Source: Aldehydirespirator sp965117015 (lineage in GTDB: Bacteria > Actinomycetota > Acidimicrobiia > Acidimicrobiales > Aldehydirespiratoraceae). Taken from it: a DNA stretch of 64,000 nucleotides. Below the pieces are notes generated by a model. It did no database searches. It saw only the letters and a list, made by a program, of their open reading frames with translations, and was not told the DNA's origin. The stretch is taken from contig OZ220747.1 in assembly GCA_965117015.1 (NCBI GenBank), positions 3,100,001-3,164,000 of the forward strand. The letters run 5' to 3'. This document shows, piece after piece, positions 25,812 to 32,782 of this stretch. Position 1 is the first letter of the stretch. Every line of letters begins with the position of its first letter. The translations under genes and the position numbers were made by a program.

Positions 25812-26627
25812 TCATCGGATGGCGAGGCGGAGGGTGAGCTCGTAGATCCCGTCGCCCAGCCACTTGCGGAGGAGCAGGGCCGGTCGCCCCAGCATTCCCT
25901 TGACGTACCGGCGGCGCGGCTTGCCGGTGGTTGCCGCCTCCAGGAACACCTTGGCCAGCACCTCGGCCTTAGTGCCGCGGTCCGCGACACGCCCGCTGTC
26001 CCTCATCTTCAGGAGCGGCGCTACCTGAGCCTTGTAGGCGCCGTCGCCGTACTTGCGCAACTGGTCGGCGGCCACATCACCGAAGTCGGTCCTGATCAGG
26101 CCCGGCTCGATGAGCACGACCTGGATGTTGAACGGCGCAGTCTCGAGGCGCAGGCAGTCCGACCAGCCCTCCAGGGCGTGCTTGGTGGCGTGGTACCACG
26201 ACCCGAAGGGCGAGTAGACCTTGCCCCCGACCGAGGAGACGTTCACGATCCGGCCCGAGCCCTGAGCCCTCATGTGGGGCAGGACGAGTTGGGTGAGGTG
26301 GGCCACGCCGAAGAGGTTCACCTCGAACTGGTACCTGGCGTCGTCGAGCGGGATCTCCTCGACCGGTCCGTACAGGCCGAAGCCCGCGTTGTTGATCAGC
26401 ACGTCGATACGCCCCTCGGCTTCGACGATCTGGTTCACGACCCGCTCGTTGTCGTCGCCCTTGGCCACGTCCAGCTCGACCGGGGTGACGCCGTGGTCGG
26501 CCAGGTCCGCCATGCGGTCCATCCGGCGGGCGGCGGCGTAGACGCGGTGACCCTCGCGGGCAAACAGGATGGCGGCCTCGCGGCCCATGCCCGCCGATGC
26601 TCCGGTTATCAGCACAACCTTGCTCAT
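25812..26627 (-). CDS. SDR family oxidoreductase (271 aa)
   Basis: The 271-residue protein has the SDR pattern TGASAGMGREAA near residue 8, LINNAGFGLYG near 78, VNVSSVGGKVYSPFGSWYHATKHAL with catalytic Ser, Tyr and Lys, and a C-terminal helical tail (LLLRKWLGDGIYELTLRLAIR) not typical of soluble SDRs. That tail may be a membrane-associating amphipathic helix. It likely oxidises or reduces a lipid-like or steroid-like alcohol, as related long-tail SDRs do; the substrate is unknown. It is divergent from the alpha/beta hydrolase at 26681 and upstream of a HAD hydrolase. Confidence 0.88.
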   Translation of the reverse strand: MSKVVLITGASAGMGREAAILFAREGHRVYAAARRMDRMADLADHGVTPVELDVAKGDDNERVVNQIVEAEGRIDVLINNAGFGLYGPVEEIPLDDARYQFEVNLFGVAHLTQLVLPHMRAQGSGRIVNVSSVGGKVYSPFGSWYHATKHALEGWSDCLRLETAPFNIQVVLIEPGLIRTDFGDVAADQLRKYGDGAYKAQVAPLLKMRDSGRVADRGTKAEVLAKVFLEAATTGKPRRRYVKGMLGRPALLLRKWLGDGIYELTLRLAIR

Positions 26628-26680
26628 TGCTCTGGCTCCTGACTGATGAGGCTCGCAGCCTCTACCCTGCCGGGCACTCT

Positions 26681-27655
26681 ATGGAGACCGATGACGCCGC
26701 CATCCACAACGACGACTTCCGGCTGGCCAACGGCCTGGGCGGCGAGGCGCTGACGATCCCGTCGGCCAATCCCAGGAACTTCCATCAGGCCATCTCCGAC
26801 ACCGCCGCCATGCCGGGCCAGGACCTGCGGGCCAAGCTGTTCCTGCCGGAGGGACCGGGGCCGTTCCCGGTGGTGATCATCGCCCCGGGCAGCCTCGGAC
26901 TCCAGTTGCATCACACACAGATCGCCGCCGCGATCACCGACGGGAGCATGGCGGCGTGCGCCATCGACCCGTTCAGCACCCGCAGCGTCGTAAGTACGGT
27001 CGTTCGACAGGTTCAGTTCTCGTTTGCGGCCAGCGCCTGGGATGTTCTGGCCGCGGCCGAGGTCCTCGCGGCCCGCTCCGACATCGACCCGGCCCGGATC
27101 GGTGCCCAGGGGCACAGCCGGGGCGGCTCGGCCGTGCTGAACGCAGCGTCGGTGCACTTGGCGGCGGCGGCCGCGGGCACCCCCAAGCTGGTCGGGGTTT
27201 ACGCCGCCTATCCCTGGTCGGGGCAGCAGTTCCTCGACCCCGACGTGGGCACCACACGGGTCCGGGCCATCATCGGTGACCGCGACGACTGGTGCCCGCC
27301 GGTGCAGGTCCAGGCCCACATCCACGCCATACGGGCGTCCGGCGGAGATGCAACCGTGCGGATCGTGCCCGGCGCCAACCACAGCTTCGACCGCACCACC
27401 CCTCTGGAATACATACCGGAGGCGTCGGTGACGCCGGGGGCGCCCACCTTCTACATCGCCGACGACGGCGCCTTCATCCTGCCCACCTCCGACACCCCGG
27501 ACCCTGATCTGGTCGACCGCGACGGCTTCCTCTACGCCATCGAGGCTGGCTTCGGAGTCCGCGGCGCCCACATCTCCGGCAACCCCGATCTCGTGCCGCT
27601 CTTCTACGACGACATGATGTCGTTCTGGACCGACGTTATGTTGCGGGGCGGATAG
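26681..27655 (+). CDS. Dienelactone-hydrolase-like alpha/beta hydrolase
   Basis: The 324-residue protein has a nucleophile elbow GHSRGGSAVL near residue 148, an Asp in IIGDRDDWCPP, and a catalytic His in GANHSFDRTT, the order expected for an alpha/beta hydrolase of the dienelactone type. It hydrolyses an ester, lactone or similar bond. There is no signal peptide, so it is probably cytoplasmic. I chose ATG 26681; upstream in-frame codons lie inside the divergent SDR gene. The fur gene follows after a 63-base gap that contains that gene's own promoter. Confidence 0.85.
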   Translation: METDDAAIHNDDFRLANGLGGEALTIPSANPRNFHQAISDTAAMPGQDLRAKLFLPEGPGPFPVVIIAPGSLGLQLHHTQIAAAITDGSMAACAIDPFSTRSVVSTVVRQVQFSFAASAWDVLAAAEVLAARSDIDPARIGAQGHSRGGSAVLNAASVHLAAAAAGTPKLVGVYAAYPWSGQQFLDPDVGTTRVRAIIGDRDDWCPPVQVQAHIHAIRASGGDATVRIVPGANHSFDRTTPLEYIPEASVTPGAPTFYIADDGAFILPTSDTPDPDLVDRDGFLYAIEAGFGVRGAHISGNPDLVPLFYDDMMSFWTDVMLRGG

Positions 27656-27682
27656 CACCCAGATTTCAGATTTACTAATAAT

Positions 27683-27712
27683 TTGGACCTAATCCAGAAT
27701 AACTGCTATAGT
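27683..27712 (+). promoter_or_regulatory. fur-katG promoter (possibly leaderless)
   Basis: TTGGAC (27683-27688) and TATAGT (27707-27712) are 18 bases apart, a good housekeeping-type promoter. The expected start of transcription, about 6-8 bases after the -10 box, coincides with the ATG at 27719, so the fur message may lack a leader. The flanking sequence upstream is AT-rich, where a Fur-type repressor could bind. Confidence 0.55.
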
Positions 27713-27718
27713 GGCGCC

Positions 27719-28159
27719 ATGATCCAGGACGCCCAGCAACTGCTGCGAGACCACGGCCTCCAGGTCACCGCCCAGCGGCTGGCCGTGCTGAGCGCGGTGT
27801 CGGACCGTCCCCACGCCACTGCCGACGATCTCGTGGGCGATGTGCGGGCCAGCATCGGGTCCGTGTCACGCCAAGCGGTGTTCGACGCCCTGGGCGTGCT
27901 GTCCGACAAGGGCCTGATCCGGCGCATCCAGCCGGCCCGGTCGCCGGCCCGCTACGAGGACCGGGTCGACGACAACCACCACCACCTGGTGTGCCGCCAC
28001 TGCGGCCGCATGGTCGACGTCGACTGCGCGGCCGGCTACCGGCCGTGCCTGGAGGTCGACGACGACTTCGGCTTCTCCATCGACGAGGCCGAGGTCATCT
28101 ACTGGGGCTACTGCCCCACCTGCCAGAAAGCGCCCGTCGCCGCCGGCCAGAAATCCTGA
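27719..28159 (+). CDS. furA: Fur family regulator (FurA/CatR-like)
   Basis: The 146-residue protein has a Fur-type winged helix (LLRDHGLQVTAQRLAVLSAVSDRPHATADD) and the metal-binding region DDNHHHLVCRHCGRMVDVD, with a second Cys pair CPTC near the C-terminus for structural zinc. It is followed 41 bases later by katG, the standard actinobacterial arrangement in which FurA represses its own operon and katG and releases on oxidation. The start at 27719 fits the family; an earlier in-frame ATG-like codon at 27683 lies inside the -35 box and is unlikely. Confidence 0.92.
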   Translation: MIQDAQQLLRDHGLQVTAQRLAVLSAVSDRPHATADDLVGDVRASIGSVSRQAVFDALGVLSDKGLIRRIQPARSPARYEDRVDDNHHHLVCRHCGRMVDVDCAAGYRPCLEVDDDFGFSIDEAEVIYWGYCPTCQKAPVAAGQKS

Positions 28160-28200
28160 GAGATCGACACCATCAACCCCACAACAGCCAAGGAGCATCG

Positions 28201-30423
28201 ATGACCACCCAAGACACCAGCCCCACCACCGACACCGCGCCCGCCGGAGGGTGCCCCGTGCTGCACCAGGCGCCCGCGGCCATGGGCTCGCTGGCCAACC
28301 AGCACTGGTGGCCCGAGCAGCTGAACCTGCGGCCGCTGAACAAGAACGCCGCCCAGATCGATCCGATGGGCGAGGACTTCGACTACGCGGCCGAGTTCAA
28401 CAGCCTCGATCTCGCCGCGGTGAAAGCCGACATCGCCGACGTGCTGACCACCTCCCAGGACTGGTGGCCGGCCGACTACGGCCATTACGGGCCGCTGATC
28501 ATCCGCATGACGTGGCATAGCGCCGGCACCTACCGCATCCATGACGGGCGGGGCGGCGGCGGCTCGGGCACGCACCGTTTCGCGCCGCTCAACAGCTGGC
28601 CCGACAACGCCAACCTCGACAAGGCCCGCCGGGTGCTGTGGCCGGTGAAGCAGAAGTACGGCCGCAAGATCTCGTGGGCCGACCTGATGATCCTGGCCGG
28701 CAACGTGGCGCTGGAGTCGATGGGCTTCAAGACGTTCGGCTTCGGCGGCGGCCGGGTGGACGTGTGGGAGCCCGAGGAGGACATCTACTGGGGTCCCGAG
28801 ACCGGCTGGCTCGACGACGAGCGCTACAGCGGCGACCGCGAGCTCGCCGACCCGCTGGGCGCGGTCCAGATGGGCTTGATCTACGTGAACCCCGAGGGCC
28901 CCAACGGGAATCCCGACCCGCTGGCCGCGGCCCGCGACATCCGCGAGACGTTCGCCCGCATGGCGATGGACGACACCGAGACGGTGGCCCTGATCGCCGG
29001 GGGCCACACCTTCGGTAAGACCCACGGCGCGGCCGACGGCGACCAGTACGTAGGTCCCGAGCCCGAGGGCGCAAGCCTGGAGGAGCAGGGCCTGGGCTGG
29101 ACCAGCACCTTCGGCACCGGTGTCGGCGGCGACTCGATCACCAGCGGCCTCGAGGGCGCGTGGACGCCGACTCCGACGGCTTGGGACAACTCCTTCTTCG
29201 AGACGCTGTTCGCCTACGAGTGGGAGCTGACCAAAAGCCCGGCCGGCGCCTGGCAGTGGGTCCCGGTCGACGGCGGCGGGGCCGGCACCGTGCCCGACGC
29301 CCACGACCCGTCGAAGAGCCACACCCCGGTGATGCTGACCACCGACCTGTCGCTGCGCATGGACCCGGCCTACGAGGCGATCTCGCGGCGTTTCCTGGAG
29401 AACCCGGACGAGTTCGCCGACGCCTTCGCCCGGGCGTGGTTCAAGCTCGTGCACCGCGACATGGGTCCGGTGGCCCGGTATCTGGGTCCGGAGGTCCCCG
29501 ACGAGGAGCTGATCTGGCAGGACCCCGTCCCCGCGGTCGACCACGAACTGGTGGACGACGCCGATGTGGCTGCCCTAAAGGCCAAGATCCTCGACTCCGG
29601 GCTCTCGGTGGCGCAGCTGGTGGCGGCCGCCTGGGCGTCGGCGTCGACGTTCCGCGACAGCGACATGCGCGGCGGAGCCAACGGCGCCCGCGTCCGGCTC
29701 GCCCCCCAGATCGATTGGGAGGCCAACGATCCGGCGTCTCTGGCCGAGGTGCTGGACGGGCTGGAAGGCATCCAGGCCGAGTTCAACCGCTCTGCCGGCG
29801 GCGGCAAGCGGGTCTCGCTGGCCGATCTGATCGTGCTGGGTGGCGGTGCGGCCGTCGAGGAGGCCGCCCGCCGTGCCGGGGTCGAGGTCACGGTCCCCTT
29901 CTCGCCGGGGCGCACCGACGCCTCGCCGGAGCAGACCGACATCGAGTCGTTCGCGGTGCTGGAACCGACTGCCGACGGGTTCCGAAACTACTGGCGCTCC
30001 GGCGACAAGCGCCGTCCCGAGACGGTGCTGGTGGACACGGCCAGCATGCTCTCGCTGACCGCCCCGGAGATGACGGTGCTGGTCGGCGGCATGCGGGCCC
30101 TGGGCGCCAACTCGGGCGGGTCGTCGCTGGGCGTGCTCACCGGCCGGGCCGGGACGCTGACCAACGACTTCTTCGTGAACCTGCTCGACATGGGCACGGA
30201 GTGGCGGGTGTCGGAGACCGAGCACGTCTACGAGGGCCGCGATCGTGACACCGGCGAACTGCGCTGGACGGCCACCGCCGTCGACCTGGTGTTCGGCTCG
30301 AACTCGCAGTTGCGGGCCATCGCCGAGGTCTACGGGTCCGACGACGCGCACCAGAAGTTCGTGCACGACTTTGTGGCGGCGTGGGACAAGGTCATGAACC
30401 TGGACCGCTTCGACCTGTCCTGA
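28201..30423 (+). CDS. katG: Catalase-peroxidase KatG
   Basis: The 740-residue haem enzyme destroys hydrogen peroxide in the cytoplasm by catalase and peroxidase reactions. The distal site residues R102, W105 and H106 are in IRMTWHSAGTYR. The proximal His is H269 in AGGHTFGKTHG. The Trp-Tyr-Met adduct needed for catalase activity can form from W105, Y228 (LIYVNPEG) and M254 (FARMAMDD). Both the functional N-terminal and the degenerate C-terminal peroxidase-like halves are present at full length. AGGAG lies just upstream of the start. It forms an operon with furA; a hairpin repeat lies 50 bases after its stop. Confidence 0.97.
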   Translation: MTTQDTSPTTDTAPAGGCPVLHQAPAAMGSLANQHWWPEQLNLRPLNKNAAQIDPMGEDFDYAAEFNSLDLAAVKADIADVLTTSQDWWPADYGHYGPLIIRMTWHSAGTYRIHDGRGGGGSGTHRFAPLNSWPDNANLDKARRVLWPVKQKYGRKISWADLMILAGNVALESMGFKTFGFGGGRVDVWEPEEDIYWGPETGWLDDERYSGDRELADPLGAVQMGLIYVNPEGPNGNPDPLAAARDIRETFARMAMDDTETVALIAGGHTFGKTHGAADGDQYVGPEPEGASLEEQGLGWTSTFGTGVGGDSITSGLEGAWTPTPTAWDNSFFETLFAYEWELTKSPAGAWQWVPVDGGGAGTVPDAHDPSKSHTPVMLTTDLSLRMDPAYEAISRRFLENPDEFADAFARAWFKLVHRDMGPVARYLGPEVPDEELIWQDPVPAVDHELVDDADVAALKAKILDSGLSVAQLVAAAWASASTFRDSDMRGGANGARVRLAPQIDWEANDPASLAEVLDGLEGIQAEFNRSAGGGKRVSLADLIVLGGGAAVEEAARRAGVEVTVPFSPGRTDASPEQTDIESFAVLEPTADGFRNYWRSGDKRRPETVLVDTASMLSLTAPEMTVLVGGMRALGANSGGSSLGVLTGRAGTLTNDFFVNLLDMGTEWRVSETEHVYEGRDRDTGELRWTATAVDLVFGSNSQLRAIAEVYGSDDAHQKFVHDFVAAWDKVMNLDRFDLS

Positions 30424-30472
30424 GCGCGGCCTGGCCTAAGCGGGTGCGCCGGTAGAGGACGGCATATCGGCC

Positions 30473-30523
30473 GGAACTTCAAGCAGTTAGCCACAATAGA
30501 TGTGGTTTTCCGCTTGAAGTTCC
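30473..30523. repeat. Dispersed hairpin repeat, copy 2 (inverted relative to copy 1)
   Basis: GGAACTTCAAGC at 30473-30484 pairs with GCTTGAAGTTCC at 30512-30523, with an inner CCACA/TGTGG stem. Over about 45 bases it matches the reverse complement of 2811-2859 with few mismatches. It lies between katG and an SDR gene, both on the plus strand. No T-tract follows the stem. Confidence 0.8.
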
Positions 30524-30559
30524 CGGACGGCTCCGCGGCCGGTAGCACGCCTACCCTTT

Positions 30560-31321
30560 ATGGCGATGCAGGACCGCAAGATCGCGCTGGTGACCGGTGC
30601 CGGCTCCGGCGTGGGCCGGGCAGCCGCGGTGGCCTTAGCTCGCGACGGCTGGCATGTCGTGGCGGTGGGCCGACGAGCCGACCCGCTGGCCGAGACGGTC
30701 GCCGAGTGCGAGCGCGAGGGCGGCTCCGGCTCGGCCGTGACGGCTGACGTGAGCGACCCGGCCTCGGTCGAGGCCCTGTGCGCGACGGTGCGCGCCGATC
30801 ACGGCCGCCTCGACCTGCTGTTCAACAATGCGGGCACGGCCGCGCCTCCGGTGCCGGTCGACGAGCTCGCCGTCGAGCAGTGGCAGCGGGTGGTGGACGT
30901 GAACCTCACCGGCTCGTTCCTGTGCGCCCGGCAGGCGTTCGGGATGATGAAGTCCCAGAACCCTCCCGGCGGGCGGATCATCAACAACGGGTCGGTGTCG
31001 GCCCATGTGCCCCGGCTCCACAGCGCCCCGTACACGGCCACCAAGCACGCAATCACGGGGCTGACCAAGTCTCTGTCGCTCGACGGCCGGCCCTTCGGCA
31101 TCACCTGCGGCCAGATCGACATCGGCAACGCCCTTACCCCGCTCACCACCCGCATGAATGAGGGGGTGCTCCAGTCCGACGGCGCCATCCGGCCCGAGCC
31201 GACCATGGACGCGGCCGATGTGGGCCGGGCGGTCGCCTACATGGCCAGCCTTCCCCCCGACGCCAACGTGCTGACGATGACGGTGATGGCCAACGCCATG
31301 CCCTTCATCGGCCGGGGCTGA
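30560..31321 (+). CDS. SDR family oxidoreductase (253 aa)
   Basis: The 253-residue protein has TGAGSGVGRAAA near residue 13, FNNAG near 88, the catalytic NNGSVSAHVPRLHSAPYTATKHAI with Ser, Tyr and Lys, and ends without the usual VDGG motif (NAMPFIGRG). The missing C-terminal motif and the ending LTMTVMANAMPF place it in the group of SDRs often paired with sugar-acid or aromatic pathways; I do not assign a substrate. It is followed after five bases by the denD-like gene, so the two probably form an operon. Confidence 0.88.
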   Translation: MAMQDRKIALVTGAGSGVGRAAAVALARDGWHVVAVGRRADPLAETVAECEREGGSGSAVTADVSDPASVEALCATVRADHGRLDLLFNNAGTAAPPVPVDELAVEQWQRVVDVNLTGSFLCARQAFGMMKSQNPPGGRIINNGSVSAHVPRLHSAPYTATKHAITGLTKSLSLDGRPFGITCGQIDIGNALTPLTTRMNEGVLQSDGAIRPEPTMDAADVGRAVAYMASLPPDANVLTMTVMANAMPFIGRG

Positions 31322-31326
31322 CGCTC

Positions 31327-32280
31327 GTGCGGGTTCTCATCACCGGCGGCGCGGGGATGCTCGGCCGCAAGCTGACCGGGCGGCTCCTGGAGCGGGGCCG
31401 TCTGCGGGGCTACGACATCGACACGATCCACCTCGTCGACCTGGTCGAGGCCCCGATCGAGTCCGAGCTGTGCGCCGCCCATATTGCCGACCTGTCCCGC
31501 CCGAGCGAGGCCGAGTCGCTGGTCGCGCTGAGGCCTGACGTGGTGTTCCACCTCGCGGCCGTGGTCTCCGCCGAGGCTGAGGCCGACTTCGACAAGGGCA
31601 TGGCGGTCAACCTCGACGGCACCCGCCACCTGTTCGACGCCATCCGGCTCTCCCCCATCACGCCCCGGGTGGTATATGCCTCGTCGATCGCGGTGTTCGG
31701 GGCGCCTTTCCCCGATCCCATCCCCGACGACTTTCATCCCACCCCGCTCACCTCCTACGGCACCCAGAAGCTGATCGGCGAGGCCCTGCTGGCCGACTAC
31801 TCCCGGCGCGGGTTCTTCGACGGCATCGGGATCCGGTTCCCGACTGTCAGTGTTCGTCCCGGCGCCCCCAACGCAGCCGCCTCCAGCTTCTTCTCCGGCA
31901 TTATCCGCGAGCCCCTCAACGGCGTCGAGGCCAGGCTGCCGGTTGACCGCGATGTGCGTCATCCCCACGCCAGCCCTCGAGCCGCGGTCGGGTTCCTGGT
32001 CCACGCCGCCGAGCTGGACACAGCGCGGCTCCAAGGTCGCCGCAACCTCACCATGCCGGGCGTGTCGGTCACGGTCGGAGAGCAGATCGAGGCCCTCGGC
32101 CGGGTAGCCGGCCCCGAAGCGGCGGCATTAATCGTCGAATCACCGGACCCTGCCGTGGCCGAGATCGTCGCCGGATGGCCGTCACGCTTCGACACCACCC
32201 GTGCCGACGCCCTCGGTTTCGCGGCCGACGACACCTACGACGACATCATCCGCGCCTACATCGAGGACGACTTGCGCTGA
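31327..32280 (+). CDS. denD: D-erythronate dehydrogenase-like NAD-dependent epimerase/dehydratase family protein
   Basis: The 317-residue protein is an extended SDR: GGAGMLGRKL near residue 7, a catalytic TSYGTQK (Tyr-x3-Lys), and the DenD-type blocks PVDRDVRHPHASPRAAVGFLVHA and NLTMPGVSVTVGEQIEAL, ending GWPSRFDTTRADALGF and IIRAYIEDDLR. DenD oxidises D-erythronate to 2-oxo-tetronate, which is then phosphorylated and decarboxylated by OtnK and OtnC; neither partner is visible here. The start is GTG 31327. A degenerate copy of its last 17 codons and following sequence lies at 36853-36952. Confidence 0.82.
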   Translation: MRVLITGGAGMLGRKLTGRLLERGRLRGYDIDTIHLVDLVEAPIESELCAAHIADLSRPSEAESLVALRPDVVFHLAAVVSAEAEADFDKGMAVNLDGTRHLFDAIRLSPITPRVVYASSIAVFGAPFPDPIPDDFHPTPLTSYGTQKLIGEALLADYSRRGFFDGIGIRFPTVSVRPGAPNAAASSFFSGIIREPLNGVEARLPVDRDVRHPHASPRAAVGFLVHAAELDTARLQGRRNLTMPGVSVTVGEQIEALGRVAGPEAAALIVESPDPAVAEIVAGWPSRFDTTRADALGFAADDTYDDIIRAYIEDDLR

Positions 32281-32307
32281 CGAGGTGTGAGGCCTAGGGA
32301 GCTGTCG

Positions 32308-32574
32308 TCACCCCTGAGCCCTGGCGGGGTCCGTTTCGACGATGGCGGTGACGGTCTTGCGGCCGAGCCCGGACGCCTCGGCGATCTGCCGCAGCGAGGC
32401 GCCGACCCGGTGGGCAGTCCGGATCATGTCGTCGCGGATAGCGATCTCCCTGCCGGCCCGCTCCGCACTCAGGCCAACCACGGCAAGAGCGGTCCCGACC
32501 TCATAGTCGAGGCCGGACCGGTACTTCTCCATTCTCGCGATCGCGGCGGACACTTCAGCTTCGGTGTAGCTCAT
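32308..32574 (-). CDS. Small helix-turn-helix protein (88 aa)
   Basis: The 88-residue protein is mostly helical, and its C-terminal half ends in the HTH-like RVGASLRQIAEASGLGRKTV (about residues 56-75), resembling recognition segments in small DNA-binding proteins. Its start overlaps the stop of the upstream 59-codon gene by four bases (ATGA), so the two are translated together. I do not recognise a characterised family. A two-gene regulatory or toxin-antitoxin-like unit is possible; the tight coupling, small size and repeat-rich promoter support this weakly. It converges with denD. Confidence 0.6.
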   Translation of the reverse strand: MSYTEAEVSAAIARMEKYRSGLDYEVGTALAVVGLSAERAGREIAIRDDMIRTAHRVGASLRQIAEASGLGRKTVTAIVETDPARAQG

Positions 32575-32750
32575 AGATCCTCCCGCAGGCCGGCGGCCAG
32601 CTTGTCGCGTGTTCCCAGGAGGGTCGCCAGTCGCGGTGATAGATCGCCGGACGCTTCGGCGACATTCAGGTGCGCAACGACCATCCCCAGCAGTTCCAGC
32701 GCTTCGATCCGTTCCAGCTCGACACGTACCATTGGTCCATACTGTACCAT
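32571..32750 (-). CDS. Small hypothetical protein (59 aa), partner of the HTH protein
   Basis: From ATG 32750 the frame encodes 59 residues with a hydrophobic-acidic helix (RVELERIEALELLGMVVAHL) and a basic tail. An alternative ATG at 32732 would give 53 residues. The start region has an 8-base direct repeat GTACCATT at 32726-32733 and 32744-32751, one over each start codon, and an inverted pair TGGTCCA/TGGACCA at 32733-32739 and 32764-32770. No known domain is visible. Its stop overlaps the start of the HTH gene. Confidence 0.5.
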   Translation of the reverse strand: MVQYGPMVRVELERIEALELLGMVVAHLNVAEASGDLSPRLATLLGTRDKLAAGLREDL

Positions 32751-32770
32751 TAGTGGCTCATAGTGGACCA
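32726..32770. promoter_or_regulatory. Repeat-rich start/operator region of the small two-gene module
   Basis: GTACCATT occurs at 32726-32733 and again at 32744-32751, 18 bases apart, and TGGTCCA (32733-32739) faces TGGACCA (32764-32770) as an inverted repeat. The cluster surrounds the start of the 59-residue gene, as expected for an autoregulated module. No protein binding can be shown from sequence. Confidence 0.4.
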
Positions 32771-32782
32771 CCAGCGCGAGGG

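Noticed and set aside
30424..30560. Possible insertion-sequence end at the hairpin repeat
   Set aside because: No transposase, no target-site duplication and only about 50 bases of repeat; REP-like is the better description.
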